64,000 nucleotides of DNA from PALSA-1004 sp963804885 (GCA_963804885.1 CAWDSF010000014.1:186001-250000), one strand, 5' to 3'; shown: positions 1-9,686, counted from the stretch's first letter. The notes: generated by a model from the sequence alone, not told the origin. Made by a program: numbers and translations.

Positions 1-145
1 GCCGTCGGCCAGCAGCATCTTCCAGTTTTTCTGCATGTCCTCGACCTGCTTCATCGATCCGACCGGCTCCGCAGCCGCGCGCCGGTGCGAGTCCGAGGGC
101 GACCGGAATGCCCGCGAGTGCTTTCCAGAATGTGCGTCTTTCCAT
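1..145 (-). pseudogene. N-terminal part of an exported protein of unknown function, frameshifted, cut by window edge
   Basis: An ATG at 145 follows a strong AGGAGG ribosome binding site about 7 bases upstream and opens with MERRTFWKALAGIPVALGLAPA, a plausible signal peptide (two arginines, then a hydrophobic stretch). After about 22 codons the frame turns into Arg/Gly-rich nonsense, while a neighbouring frame continues with a convincing protein (EPVGSMKQVEDMQKNWKMLL). The likely original protein therefore needs one indel near base 78. The rest lies beyond the left edge. I do not recognise the family; the pattern suggests a small secreted protein. It is the last gene on the minus strand here, downstream of the thiolase-like gene. 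Confidence 0.5.
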
Positions 146-239
146 GACATGTCCTCCTGTAGCGTTAAGACCGGACGGGAAGCTGGAAATTCCCACGCCA
201 CCGCCGGTTTACGCTCATTAGTCGCCACGCGTGCTTTCT

Positions 240-305
240 TTACAGCGCTGCTTCCGACCCGAAGATAACGGTGCATTGGCTGGACAGTACGCCGCCATTG
301 CCGTG
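240..305 (-). pseudogene. Remnant of a second thiolase-like C-terminus (partial duplication)
   Basis: Read on the minus strand, this 66-base block encodes HGNGGVLSSQCTVIFGSEAAL followed by a stop. The intact thiolase-like gene ends with the same 21 residues except one (SEATL), at 371-436. The two DNA copies differ at about 12 of 66 positions and most differences are silent, so the copies diverged while protein sequence was still selected. Upstream of the block the frame has no thiolase similarity. The simplest reading is the tail of a former tandem paralogue whose body was deleted. The rest of the stretch 146-370 holds nothing else I can support. Confidence 0.6.
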
Positions 306-370
306 CACGCCGGAGCGCGAAGCAGGGGCCCGCTTGCGGGATGCGACGGCAAAGGCGTGCGTCGCACGGC

Positions 371-1528
371 TTACAGTGTTGCTTCCGAACCGAATATTAC
401 AGTGCACTGGCTCGACAGAACTCCACCATTGCCGTGCGCTAGAGCGACGTCGCAGTCCTTGACCTGGCGCTTGCCGCATTCGCCGCGCACCTGGCGGATC
501 GCTTCTATCATCACGAGCAGGCCGTACATGCCGGGGTGGCAATACGAAAGTCCGCCGCCGCTGGTGTTGACCGGAATCCTGCTGCCGCCGGGCGCGGTGG
601 CGCCGCCTTCGAAGAAGCGTCCGCCTTCGCCTTTGGGGCAGAAGCCGAGGTCTTCGACGAACAGCACCGGCGTGATCGTGAACGCATCGTAGAGCGACAG
701 CATCTTGACGTCGGATGGCTTGATGCCGGCCATCTTGTACGCCTGCGCGCCCGAATCGGCTGCCGCGGTGACGGTGAGGTCCGGCATGTTCGAGATCGTG
801 GCGTGGCTCAGCGAGTCGCCCGTGCCGAGCACGTAGACGGGTTTTTTCTTGAGCGTCTTCGCGCGCGCAGCAGACGTGATGACGATCGCGCCGCCGCCGT
901 CGACGACGAGGCAGCAGTCACGCACCGTGAACGGGTAGCTCACCATGCGGGCTTTCAAAACCTGCTCGATGCTCAGCGGCTCTTTTTCCCATGCGACGGG
1001 ATTGAGCAGCGCCCATTTGCGCGCCGACACCGCGACTTCGGCCAGATGCTCGCGCGTCGTGCCGAACTGATGCATGTGGCGGGCGGCAGCCAGCGCGTAT
1101 GCGCTGATCGGCAGGATCGGCTTGTACGGCGACTCGTAGTGATTGTATTCGCGCGGGCTCGCCGCGGCGCGGCTGACCGAGCGCTGCGTGCTGCCGTACG
1201 CGATGACCGCGACTTCGCACAGGCCCGCTTCGATCGCAGCCTGCGCATGCGTGACGTGCGACATGAACGACGAGCCGCCGATGATCGTGCCGTCGAAATA
1301 TTTGGGCTTGATGCGCAGATATTCGGCGAGCGCCATCGGTCCCATGCGGACCTGGGTGGCCGCGACGAACAGACTGTCGACGTCGGACAGTTTCAGTCCG
1401 GCATCGTCGAGCGCGCGCATGGTGGCCTGCGCCATCAGGTCGACCGGGCTCGTGTGGGGGGCGACGAGGCCGAGATCGGACTCCGCCGCGCCGACGACTG
1501 CGACACTACCGCGTTTACGGCCGCTCAT
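371..1528 (-). CDS. Thiolase-like protein (lipid-transfer/SCP-x type, possible acyl-CoA aldolase)
   Basis: 385 residues with the thiolase fold throughout: N-terminal VAVVGAAESDLG, a central LYDAFTITPVLFVEDLG, and the C-terminal HGNGGVLSSQ loop. The usual nucleophilic cysteine near residue 90 is absent; the motif reads GGSSFMSH. That is normal for the non-thiolytic branch that includes steroid side-chain aldolases such as Ltp2, which work in complex with a DUF35 partner. The next gene upstream encodes exactly such a DUF35 protein, and the two genes overlap by four bases (ATGA at 1525-1528), which supports translational coupling and a complex. The family is clear; the substrate, and aldolase rather than thiolase activity, are inference. 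Confidence 0.88.
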   Translation of the reverse strand: MSGRKRGSVAVVGAAESDLGLVAPHTSPVDLMAQATMRALDDAGLKLSDVDSLFVAATQVRMGPMALAEYLRIKPKYFDGTIIGGSSFMSHVTHAQAAIEAGLCEVAVIAYGSTQRSVSRAAASPREYNHYESPYKPILPISAYALAAARHMHQFGTTREHLAEVAVSARKWALLNPVAWEKEPLSIEQVLKARMVSYPFTVRDCCLVVDGGGAIVITSAARAKTLKKKPVYVLGTGDSLSHATISNMPDLTVTAAADSGAQAYKMAGIKPSDVKMLSLYDAFTITPVLFVEDLGFCPKGEGGRFFEGGATAPGGSRIPVNTSGGGLSYCHPGMYGLLVMIEAIRQVRGECGKRQVKDCDVALAHGNGGVLSSQCTVIFGSEATL

Positions 1529-1917
1529 TTTGCGCCCTCCGCCGGCGTGAACACGGGATAGGGGAGCTGTTTTTCATCGCCCTGGTTGATCTTGACTTTG
1601 ACGCGCATGCCGATCTTGACCTGCATCGGATCGATGCCCTCGACGCGGCTCATCATGCGAAAGCCCTCGTCGATGTCGATCAGCGCGACGTTATGCGGCG
1701 GCTGGTCTTTGGCGGCGTGGACGACAGTGGTCGAATACACGGTGCCGAGCCCTTTCGAGACGCGCCATTCGAGATTGTGGCTGCCGGTCTTCGGCGCAAC
1801 GGCGCGCGGGTAGAACACCGCTGTATTGTCGTCGGTGCACACTTGATAGGCGAGTTCGCCTTTCTTGCAATGCTCGACGTACACGCCGAGCGGCGATTCT
1901 TTCAGCAGGCTTTGCAT
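1525..1917 (-). CDS. DUF35 OB-fold protein, partner of the thiolase-like protein
   Basis: 130 residues. The ATG at 1917 follows GAGAGGA about 8 bases upstream, which fixes the start well inside the longer open frame. The N-terminus (HCKKGELAYQVC, then FYPRAVAPKTGS) corresponds to the rubredoxin-like zinc ribbon of this family, but the usual CxxC pairs are degenerate, so zinc may not be bound. The rest, from LEWRVSKGLGTVYSTTVVH to VKIGMRVKVKI, is the OB-fold. DUF35 proteins form heteromers with thiolase-like enzymes; the four-base overlap with the downstream gene fits that. Family certain, exact function unknown. Confidence 0.88.
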   Translation of the reverse strand: MQSLLKESPLGVYVEHCKKGELAYQVCTDDNTAVFYPRAVAPKTGSHNLEWRVSKGLGTVYSTTVVHAAKDQPPHNVALIDIDEGFRMMSRVEGIDPMQVKIGMRVKVKINQGDEKQLPYPVFTPAEGAK

Positions 1918-2011
1918 CGTTGATTGTCCTCTCGTGGGTCTGCGGAAAACGGGCGGGGGTGAAGCGGATATTTTAACGCGAGTCGGCGCGGCGTGCGTTG
2001 GCAGCGGCGAC

Positions 2012-2980
2012 CTAATCAGGCTTGATGTGAGTCGTCTTGATGACCTTGGCCCAGCGGGCAATATCGTTGCGGATGAGCGTGACAAAAGCTGCCGGCGGCA
2101 TGCCGACGGGCTCCGCTCCGCCATTCGCGAGCAATGAAGCGACGTCGGGAATGCGCAATGCCGCAGCGATTTCGCGATAAAGGATGTCGGCGATCGCCGC
2201 AGGCAGGCGCGCAGGGCCGCACAGGCCGTGCCAGCCTTCCGATTCGTAGCCGGGCAATCCCGACTCGGCGACCGTCGGCAGGCCCGGCAGCAGCTGCGAG
2301 CGTTTCGCGTTGGTGACCGCGAGCGCACGCAAACGCCCTGACTTCACGTGCGGCATCACCGCGGGCGCGCTGATGAACGAGAGCTGAACCTGACCCGCGA
2401 GGAGATCGACCGCCGCAGGCGCGCCACCCTTGTACGGGACGTGCACCAGGTTCACCCCTGCCATGCTTTTGAACATTTCGGCGGCGAGGTGCGTCGGCGT
2501 GCCGTTGCCGGTGGACGCATACGACAGCTCGCCCGGCTTGGCCTTCGCGAGCGCGATCAATTCCTGCACCGAGCGCGCAGGCACCGCGGGATTGACGACC
2601 AGGATGCTCGTGATGATCGCGATCATGGTGACCGGCGTGAAGTCGCGCGCGAAATCGTACGGCAGGCCGGGAATCAGCGTCGCGTTGATGGTGTTGCCGG
2701 TCGAGCAGGCGAGCAGCGTGTAACCGTCGGGTGCCGCTTTCGCGACGAGATCGGCGCCGATGGTGCCGCCCGCGCCGCCGCGATTGTCGATCACGACCGG
2801 TTGCTTGAGGGATTCGGTCAGGCGCGGCGAGATCGCGCGGATGGTGATGTCCACCGGGCCGCCCGCAGGGTAGGGCACGATGACGCGAATGGGACGGGTC
2901 GGGTAGTCCGCCGCAACGGCATTTGCCACCGGGATCACCGAGATCACACCGGAGAAACAAATAAAAAAGAGCCGTGTCAC
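2012..2980 (-). CDS. Bug/TctC family periplasmic solute-binding receptor 1
   Basis: 322 residues from a GTG at 2980, chosen because AGGA lies 7 bases upstream and it gives a compact signal peptide (hydrophobic LFFICFSGVISVIP, cleavage after VANAVAA). An upstream in-frame GTG at 2995 is also possible. The mature protein opens with the family signature YPTRPIRVIVPYPAGGPVD; the VPYKGGAP segment is the conserved part of the ligand-binding site. Known receptors of this family bind small carboxylates or amides for tripartite tricarboxylate transporters; no tctA or tctB lies in the window. It follows another Bug gene in the same operon. The ligand cannot be read from sequence. Confidence 0.9.
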   Translation of the reverse strand: MTRLFFICFSGVISVIPVANAVAADYPTRPIRVIVPYPAGGPVDITIRAISPRLTESLKQPVVIDNRGGAGGTIGADLVAKAAPDGYTLLACSTGNTINATLIPGLPYDFARDFTPVTMIAIITSILVVNPAVPARSVQELIALAKAKPGELSYASTGNGTPTHLAAEMFKSMAGVNLVHVPYKGGAPAAVDLLAGQVQLSFISAPAVMPHVKSGRLRALAVTNAKRSQLLPGLPTVAESGLPGYESEGWHGLCGPARLPAAIADILYREIAAALRIPDVASLLANGGAEPVGMPPAAFVTLIRNDIARWAKVIKTTHIKPD

Positions 2981-3029
2981 TGGCGGTTCCTGCACTTCTC
3001 TGCGCCCTGCATTTTCTTAAGGTCGATGC

Positions 3030-3990
3030 TCAATCTACCGTCGCTCCGGAAATCTTCACGACCTTGCCCCATTTGACGATTTCGCTGTGCAGATACGTGC
3101 CGAACTCCGCGGGCGTCATCGTGACGGCTTCGACGCCGTCGCCCGCGAGCCGCTGCGCGACGTCGGGCTGGCGCATCAGGCGGTTGATCTCGCCGTTGAG
3201 CTTCGCGATGATTTCGCGCGGTGTCGCCGCCGGCGCAAACGCGCCATACCAGCCGCTCGCCTCGAAGCCGGGTATCGTTTCGGCGACGGTCGGCAGCTCG
3301 GGCACCGCGCTCGAACGCTTGGCGCTCGTGACCGCGACCGCGCGCAGCTTGCCGGACTTCACATGCGGCATTGCGGACAGCATGTTGTTGAACATCAGCG
3401 ACACCTGGCCTGCGAGCAGATCGATCGTCGCCGGCGCGGCGCCCTTGTACGGAATGTGCGTGAGCTTGACCCCGGCCATGATGTTGAACAATTCGCCCGC
3501 GAGATGCGGCATGCCGCCGGCGCTCGCCGACGCGTAGTTGATCTGCCCGGGCCGGCTCTTCGCGAGCGCGATCAGGTCTTTGACTGTCTTCACGGGCAAG
3601 GTCGGATGCACGACGAGGATGAACGGCGCGGCGGCGACGAGTGCGACGGGCGCCAGATCTTTTTCCGCGTCGTACGGCATTTTCGGGAACACGCTGGGCG
3701 TGACCGCGTACGTAATCGGCACCGTCAACAGCGTGTAGCCGTCGGGCGGCGCTTTCACCGTCGAGTTCGGCGCCTATCATGCCGCTCGCTCCCGGGCGAT
3801 TGTCGACGATGACCTGCTGGCCGAGCGCGGGCGACAATTTTTGCGCGACCGTGCGCGCGATCATGTCGGTCGGTCCGCCGGCGGGGTAGCCGACGATAAT
3901 GCGGACGGGTTTCGTTGGGTACGATTGTGCAACGGCGATCGTCGACAACAACGCAGCGCAGATTACTGCGCCGGACTTAACGATGCGCAT
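3030..3990 (-). CDS. Bug/TctC family solute-binding receptor 2, frameshifted
   Basis: Starts at ATG 3990 (MRIVKSGAVICAALLSTIAVAQ signal peptide), then YPTKPVRIIVGYPAGGPTDM. The frame changes near 3760: one frame gives IGAELDGES and the next gives KAPPDGYTLL, which are adjacent in all family members. The rest, including HIPYKGAAPATIDLLAGQ, is intact to the stop at 3030. Total length is 961 bases, consistent with one extra base. The start overlaps the end of the alpha/beta hydrolase gene by 14 bases, so the two are co-transcribed. Either a sequencing indel or a recent inactivation; nothing else in the gene has decayed. Confidence 0.85.
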
Positions 3991-4777
3991 TGATGAATTC
4001 CAGCGCCGCCTTCGCGCACACGTCGGGCAACGCACCCGCCGCATGCCACGCATCGCTGTCGAGCACGATCAGCTTTGCGTTGGGGATGGTGGAAGTCCAT
4101 TCCTTATAGCTGTCGACCGAGCGCAACCCGCTGCCGGTCGTGGAAAATACCAGCGTCGGGCACTGGATCTTCGCGACGTCGGCGCGGATATCCATGCCGG
4201 GCACCCACCGCAGATAACCCTGCATGGTCGATACCGCCGTCTTGCTCTGTATGGTATTCACCCACCACGCTATTTCCGCCGGCGACGCCTTGCTGCCGAG
4301 CCGGCCCTGCATCGTCTGCTGCGCCCACTTCAGCATGCCGACTTTTTCGATGTCCTTGATCCAGCCGATCGCCGCCTGCGGGCCCACGACGGGCGGGGTA
4401 ACGCCGACCAGCGTTTTGACGAGCTGCGGATATTCGGCCGCGAGCTCCAGCGCCATCGAGCCGCCGCTCTTGGCGCCGATCAGATGCACGGGCCCGCAGT
4501 CGAGGTGATCGATCAACGCCGCGAAATCCTCGAGCAGCGCGTCCATCGTCCATTCGTACTCCTTGGGCATCGGCGTCGAGCGCCCGAAGCCGCGCACGTC
4601 GACGCGCACGCAGCGGTAATGCCCGGCGAAATGCGGCATCCACGCGCGCCACGCTTCGGTGCTTTCGGCGAGCCCGTGGATAAAGAGCGCGGTGGCCGGC
4701 TCGCGCCACGGATCGGTGAAGTCGTCTAGCGTGTAAAAAAGCTGGCAGCCGTCGGGACGCGTCAGAAAAGTTTCCAT
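3977..4777 (-). CDS. Alpha/beta hydrolase
   Basis: 266 residues. Features of the fold are visible in order: oxyanion-hole HG at residues 34-35 (LFIHGLAEST), the strand-turn VDVRGFGRS at 59-67, nucleophile Ser104 in GAKSGGS, and catalytic His245 in SDAWHAAG. The nucleophile elbow reads A-K-S-G-G instead of G-x-S-x-G, a small deviation. No signal peptide, so cytoplasmic. It lies between the dehydrogenase-like gene (7-base gap) and a Bug receptor (overlap), so it probably acts on an ester, thioester or C-C bond in the same catabolic pathway. Substrate unknown. Confidence 0.87.
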   Translation of the reverse strand: METFLTRPDGCQLFYTLDDFTDPWREPATALFIHGLAESTEAWRAWMPHFAGHYRCVRVDVRGFGRSTPMPKEYEWTMDALLEDFAALIDHLDCGPVHLIGAKSGGSMALELAAEYPQLVKTLVGVTPPVVGPQAAIGWIKDIEKVGMLKWAQQTMQGRLGSKASPAEIAWWVNTIQSKTAVSTMQGYLRWVPGMDIRADVAKIQCPTLVFSTTGSGLRSVDSYKEWTSTIPNAKLIVLDSDAWHAAGALPDVCAKAALEFINAHR

Positions 4778-4784
4778 GTAATTC

Positions 4785-5912
4785 TCAATGTGCGGGGTGG
4801 ACGGCGCCGCGACGCGCGCCGCTTGATTTCGCAGTCAGCAGATCGAGCACGGCCGCCGCGATCGCCGCCGTGCCGTCGGTGCCGCCGAATTCGCACGGCT
4901 TGACGCGGCGCTCCGAGTAGGCGCGCAGCACGGCCGCATCCAGCCTGCGCCCGGCATCCGTGGCGGCGGCATGCGCGTGCTGTGCGCCGAGCCAGTCGAG
5001 CATCATCGCGCAGGACAGCAGCATCGCCGTCGGATTGGCGATGCCGCGGCCGGCAATGTCCGGCGCGCTGCCGTGCGCGGGCTGAAACATCGCGTGCCGC
5101 TCGCCGATGTCGCCGGACGGCGCGAGGCCCATGCCGCCCACGAGCCCGCCGGCAAGATCCGACAGGATGTCGCCGCAGAGATTCTCGGCGACGATCACGT
5201 CGTAATCCCACGGTTTGCGCACGAGATTCAGCGCCATCGCATCGACGTAGCAACAGTCGGCGCCCAGGTCGGCGTTGAGCTTCGCGCGCTCGTCGAAAAT
5301 GCCGCGCATATAAGCCATCGACGTCAGCACGTTCGACTTGTCCACGCACGTGACCTTGCCGGGCAGGCCGCGGGCCTTGCGCTCGCGCGCGAGGCGGAAC
5401 GCGTAATCGAACAGCCGTTCGCAACCGCGGCGCGTGATGCGCGAGTGGTCGTTCGCGCCGTCGGCGTCGATTTCAGGTTTGCCGCGCGAGTAAAAAAAGC
5501 CCTCGGTCTGCTCGCGCAGGATCACGAAGTCGAGCTCCTTCGCGCGCGGATCGGCAAGCACCGTCGGCGTATTCGGCATCGCGCGCACCGGCCGCACGCC
5601 GGCGAACAGCTCAAAGTGGTCGCGAATGTCGAGCTGGGACGCGATCTCGGTGCCGTCGGGATAACGCACGTGCGGCAAGCCTATCGCGCCGAACAGGATC
5701 GCATCGCAGTCCTCGAGTGCGCGCATCGACGTATCGGCAAAAGCGGTGCCGGTGTCGAGATAATGCTGCGCGCCGCCCGGCAGGTGCCGCCATTCGAACG
5801 CGAGTCCGGGCGTGCTCTTGGCGAGCGCCGCCAGCACCGCGAGACCTGCTTCCATGACTTCCGGGCCGATGCCGTCGCCGGGCACCACGCCGATGAGAAA
5901 CGATGATTTCAT
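4785..5912 (-). CDS. Isocitrate/isopropylmalate dehydrogenase family protein
   Basis: 375 residues of the NAD(P)-dependent beta-decarboxylating dehydrogenase family. Seen: VVPGDGIGPEV at the N-terminus, FAGVRPVR in the substrate-binding region, the metal/substrate lysine and tyrosine region around EGFFYSRG and VDKSNVLTS, the aspartates of YDVIVAENLCGDILSDLAG, and the cofactor loop HGSAPDIAGRGIANPTAM. Because it is embedded in an organic-acid catabolic operon and not next to leuC/leuD, a tartrate/malate-type or novel 2-hydroxyacid substrate is more likely than 3-isopropylmalate, but sequence alone does not settle this. C-terminal tail (ARRGAVHPAH) is slightly extended. Confidence 0.9.
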   Translation of the reverse strand: MKSSFLIGVVPGDGIGPEVMEAGLAVLAALAKSTPGLAFEWRHLPGGAQHYLDTGTAFADTSMRALEDCDAILFGAIGLPHVRYPDGTEIASQLDIRDHFELFAGVRPVRAMPNTPTVLADPRAKELDFVILREQTEGFFYSRGKPEIDADGANDHSRITRRGCERLFDYAFRLARERKARGLPGKVTCVDKSNVLTSMAYMRGIFDERAKLNADLGADCCYVDAMALNLVRKPWDYDVIVAENLCGDILSDLAGGLVGGMGLAPSGDIGERHAMFQPAHGSAPDIAGRGIANPTAMLLSCAMMLDWLGAQHAHAAATDAGRRLDAAVLRAYSERRVKPCEFGGTDGTAAIAAAVLDLLTAKSSGARRGAVHPAH

Positions 5913-5926
5913 TGCTGCAAGGGTTC

Positions 5927-6952
5927 TCAGCTTCCCGCGGCGTTATGCATGTTGGGGAAGAAGAGATCCTTCCACGACGCCGGCTTTACCTTGATCGTGC
6001 CGGTCTTGTACATGAAATCGACCATTTTCATGATGTTCTTCGGCAGCAGCGAATATTCCATCTGCGGATCGTTCATGATCTTGAGGATGTCTTCGACCGG
6101 GCTCTTGTCCTTGGTCATTCTGATGTAAATTTCCGCGGCCGCGCGCTTGTCCTTGTTGATGAATGCGGTCGCTTCCTCGAGTGACTGCATGAACACGGCA
6201 TAGAGCTTCGGGTTCTCACTGTAAAACTTGGTCGTCGTCGCCACGACGTTGACGGAGATCGGCCCGCCGAGCACGTCGGCCGAGTTGATCACCTTGGTGA
6301 TGCCCGGTTTTTCGAGCTCTTTCTGCGCGAAAGGCGGCGAGGTGAAATGATTGTTGATCTCGCCGCTGCCGGAAAGCAGCGCGGCCATCCCGTCCGGGTG
6401 CGCCATCGACACCGTGAGGCCGTCGAGCTTCGTGTAGTTTGCGTCGCCGAACGCCTGCGCTGCCGCCATCTGCAGGAGGATCGCCTGCATCGAAACCTTG
6501 ACCGCGGGCAGCGCGATCTTGTCCTTGTCGGTCAGATCGCGAATCGACTTGATGTGCGCGCTGCGCGTGTTGAGCTGCAACGGCACGAAATTGAATCCCG
6601 ACGCCGCTTTGACGTCCATGCCGCCCTTGGTCTTCGCCCAGATCGTGGCGATGCCGGGAATCCCGAGGCAGACGAAATCGATGCTCGCCGAAAGCAGCGC
6701 ATCATTCATGACGTCGCTCGAGCGGAACGTCGCCCAGGTGACCTTCAAGTCGCCAAGCCCCGCAGCTTTCGCGTTCTTCTCGATGATTTTCTGGTCCTCC
6801 ATCACCATCATTTGCATGTAGAGGAGGCCGTATTGCTTGGCGATGCGCAATTCCGACTGCTCGGCGTGCGCGGAAAAACCGAAACAGCCCGCGAGCAATA
6901 CTACGGCGGCGGCGATGCGCTGCAGCACGTGCGTCAGGTTGTAGCGTGTCAT
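5927..6952 (-). CDS. NitT/TauT-type ABC substrate-binding protein 1
   Basis: 341 residues. ATG at 6952 is preferred over ATG 6958 because AGAGGAG sits 6 bases upstream of the former and directly abuts the latter. Signal peptide through CFGFSAHA, then ELRIAKQYGLLYMQMMVME, a start typical of the SsuA/NMT1 binding-protein family. The C-terminus (SWKDLFFPNMHN) is nearly identical to that of the protein encoded at 60485-61492 (SWKDLYFPELHN), so the two are paralogues. No ABC permease or ATPase gene is nearby. It probably captures a small organic compound for import; ligand unknown. Confidence 0.88.
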   Translation of the reverse strand: MTRYNLTHVLQRIAAAVVLLAGCFGFSAHAEQSELRIAKQYGLLYMQMMVMEDQKIIEKNAKAAGLGDLKVTWATFRSSDVMNDALLSASIDFVCLGIPGIATIWAKTKGGMDVKAASGFNFVPLQLNTRSAHIKSIRDLTDKDKIALPAVKVSMQAILLQMAAAQAFGDANYTKLDGLTVSMAHPDGMAALLSGSGEINNHFTSPPFAQKELEKPGITKVINSADVLGGPISVNVVATTTKFYSENPKLYAVFMQSLEEATAFINKDKRAAAEIYIRMTKDKSPVEDILKIMNDPQMEYSLLPKNIMKMVDFMYKTGTIKVKPASWKDLFFPNMHNAAGS

Positions 6953-7077
6953 GGTCATCTCCTCTGCAAAGACGTCGTGTCCGGGCTCGAAATGAGCGCC
7001 GGACGATTTTATTTTCTGCGCCGTCAGCAGCCGATGATAAACCATCCGCGGGAAGCCGCTGCGCTGTTGCGTGCGGG

Positions 7078-8703
7078 CTACTGTTTCTGCAGGCCGAGCT
7101 CGATCAGCGCCTGCGCGCGCAGCTTGTTTTTCTGCACCTTGGCGCTGCCCGTCATGCCGTAATGCTCGAACGAGTCGATGATTTTCACGTAACGCGGCAC
7201 GCGAAAGTTGGCGAGCCGCTCCTTGCTCCATGCGATGAGCTCTTCGGGCGTGGCAGTTTCGCCTTCGCGCAGTATTACGTAAGCGGCCGGCACCTCGATC
7301 AACCGCGGGTCGGGCACGCCGATCACCTGCGCCTGCTTGATTTTCGGATGCTGGTGCAGCACGTCCTCGACTTCGGCCGGCGCGACATTCTCCCCGCCGA
7401 CGCGGAACACATCCTTGATGCGGGTCAGGAAGCGCAGGCGCCCTTCGTCGTCCATCACGCCCAGGTCGCCGGTATGCAGCCAGTTGTCCTTATCGATCGC
7501 CTTGGCGGTCTGCTCGGGCATTTTGTAATAGCCTTTCATCACGCTCCAGCCGCGCACCAGAATTTCGCCGGGCGCTCCCGGCGCGCAGGTCCGCACCGCT
7601 GCTCCGGATCGACGACGCGCACTTCAACGTCGTCGAGGATATGCGCCCAGCCGTTGATGCGCTTGTCGAGATCGTCGGTGTAATACGACATGCACACGTT
7701 GGGCGAGGCCTCGGACAGGCCGTACGCCTGCGTCACCCCGCGCATGCCCATGCGGTCGATGACCTGCTGAGTGACTTCCGGACCGCACGACACCCAGCCG
7801 CCGCGCAGCGTGAGCGGAAATTTCTCGAAATCGGGATGATTGAGCTGCATCAGGAACATCGTGTCGTTGCCCGAAGTCAGCGTGCATTTTTCGTCCGCCA
7901 TTATGCGCAGCGCATCGCCCGCATCGAAGGTGGGCGTCGAAAAGAGGGTGGCGCCGCTCGTGAGCGCCGCGAGCAGCGACAGCGTGCTGCCTGCGACGTG
8001 ATAAAACGGCCGCGCGCTGAAATAGCGGTCGCCGGCGCGGCAATCGAAGCGGCGCGCGATGTACGCGGCGTTGCGCAGCATGTTGTCGTGCGTGAGCATC
8101 ACGCCTTTCGGGTACGACGTGGTGCCCGACGTGAATTGCATCAACAGCACGTCGTCGGGTTGCACGGCCGCGAGCGGCAGCTCGCCCGCATTCGCGCCGC
8201 GCGCGAGGAAATCCGCGTAGCTCGTCGCCGCAGGCGGCACATCCTCGCCGAGCACGATCACGTCGCGCAGCTGCGGCAGTGCCGCGTCGGGCAGCTTGCC
8301 GGTCGATCGCCGGGCAGAACCCGCGCAGCATGTCGATGAAATCGATTTTGAGGAAACGGTCGATCACGAACAGCAGCTTGACGTCGGCCTGCTTGATGCA
8401 ATATTCGAATTCGTCGGCCTTGAAGCGCGTGTTGACGGGCACTGTGACGGCGCCGAGCGTGGCGGCCGCGCAGAAAAACACGACCCACTCGATCGAATTG
8501 CCCATGCACACGGCGACGTGGTCGCCGCGGCGGATGCCGCTCGCGTGCAGCGCGGCGGCGGTTTTCTGCACGGCCTGCCATAGTTGCGCATAAGTGAGGC
8601 GCTGTCCGGAAATCACGAGCGCTTCCTGCGCCGGGCGCTCGCGCGCCGCATTGGCCAGCGTGGTGGAAAGGGTCTGGCGGGGCCAGTAGGATTGCGATGA
8701 CAC
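7078..8703 (-). CDS. AMP-binding acyl-CoA synthetase (class I adenylate-forming), two frameshifts
   Basis: About 541 residues over three frames; total length is a multiple of three, so two shifts compensate. Frame changes fall near 8300 (after FCPAIDR, before KLPDAALPQLRD) and near 7600 (around CAPGAPGEILVRG). All core motifs remain: A3 loop FTSGTTSYPKGVMLTH, A5 QAYGLSEASP, A7 WLHTGDLG, A8 RIKDVFRVGGENVAP, and the lysine region TGSAKVQKNKLRA near the C-terminus. The enzyme would activate a carboxylic acid with ATP and CoA, the entry step for the acid imported by the neighbouring binding proteins. Substrate unknown. Shifts may be sequence errors. Confidence 0.88.
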
Positions 8704-8717
8704 TTGTGACCTCGCTG

Positions 8718-9686
8718 CTAGTCAGCCTTGATGTTCGCGGTTTTAGCGACTTTCGCCCACTTGACCATTTCGGTCGTAATCAACCGGCTGAAATCCTCGG
8801 GGGTGCCGCTGACGGGGTCCGCGCCTTCAGACGCAAAGCGCTTTTGAGTTTCGGGCAGCTGCATCACGCGATTTATTTCGACGTTGAGCTTCCTGACGAT
8901 CGCGGGCTGAGTGGCGGCGGGCGCGAGTATGCCCCACCAGTTGTTAGCCTCGTAGCCGGGCAGGTCTTCGGCGATTGCCGGCACGTCGGGCAGCACGGCG
9001 GTGCGCTTGGCGCCGCCGGTGCCGAGCGCTTTCAACTTGCCGCTGCGGAAATGCGGCAGGAACTGGATCAGCGAGCCGATCGAGATGTGCGCCTGGCCGG
9101 CAATCGTGTCTATCATCGCCGGTCCGCCGCCCTTGTAGGGCACGTGCACCATGCTCAAGCCGGCAGAAGTTCTGAAAAGCTCGCTCGCGAAATGCTGAAA
9201 GCTGCCGATGCCCGCGGTTGCGTAAACCAGCGTATTCGGTTTCGCTTTGGCGAGTGCCATGAATTCTTTCACCGAGTTGACCGGCAGGCCCGGGTACATG
9301 GCGAGCACGGCGGGGCCGGTGCCCAGTTGCGCGACGCGCGCAAAAGACTTGGCGGAATCGTATGGCAATTTGTAAATCGCGGCATTCATCGTATAGGCGA
9401 CCGAAATCATTAGCAGCGTGTGCCCGTCGGCGACTGCATTGGCGGCTGTTTCAGTGCCAATCAGCCCGCCGGCGCCGCCGCGGTTGTCGATGACGACCTG
9501 CTTGCCGAAGCGCTCGGACAGGTGATTCGCGAGATAGCGGCCGATGATGTCGTTGCTGCCGCCCGGCGGAAACGGCACGATCAGGCGAATCGGCTTGGTC
9601 GGATAGCTGTCGGCCGGTTGCGCGCAGGCGGCGGCTGCGCAAAGGCAAATGGCGCAGGCGGCGAACTGCGAGAGGGCTGCTTTCAT
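8718..9686 (-). CDS. Bug/TctC family solute-binding receptor 3
   Basis: 322 residues, intact. Signal peptide MKAALSQFAACAICLCAA with cleavage near ACAQPA, then YPTKPIRLIVPFPPGGSNDI, so this member carries SND where most siblings have P/S/T-D. The HVPYKGGGPAMIDTIAGQ segment is typical. It is the first gene of the long minus-strand operon that runs to 371, 14 bases upstream of the CoA ligase, so receptor and activating enzyme probably share one substrate. Confidence 0.92.
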   Translation of the reverse strand: MKAALSQFAACAICLCAAAACAQPADSYPTKPIRLIVPFPPGGSNDIIGRYLANHLSERFGKQVVIDNRGGAGGLIGTETAANAVADGHTLLMISVAYTMNAAIYKLPYDSAKSFARVAQLGTGPAVLAMYPGLPVNSVKEFMALAKAKPNTLVYATAGIGSFQHFASELFRTSAGLSMVHVPYKGGGPAMIDTIAGQAHISIGSLIQFLPHFRSGKLKALGTGGAKRTAVLPDVPAIAEDLPGYEANNWWGILAPAATQPAIVRKLNVEINRVMQLPETQKRFASEGADPVSGTPEDFSRLITTEMVKWAKVAKTANIKAD

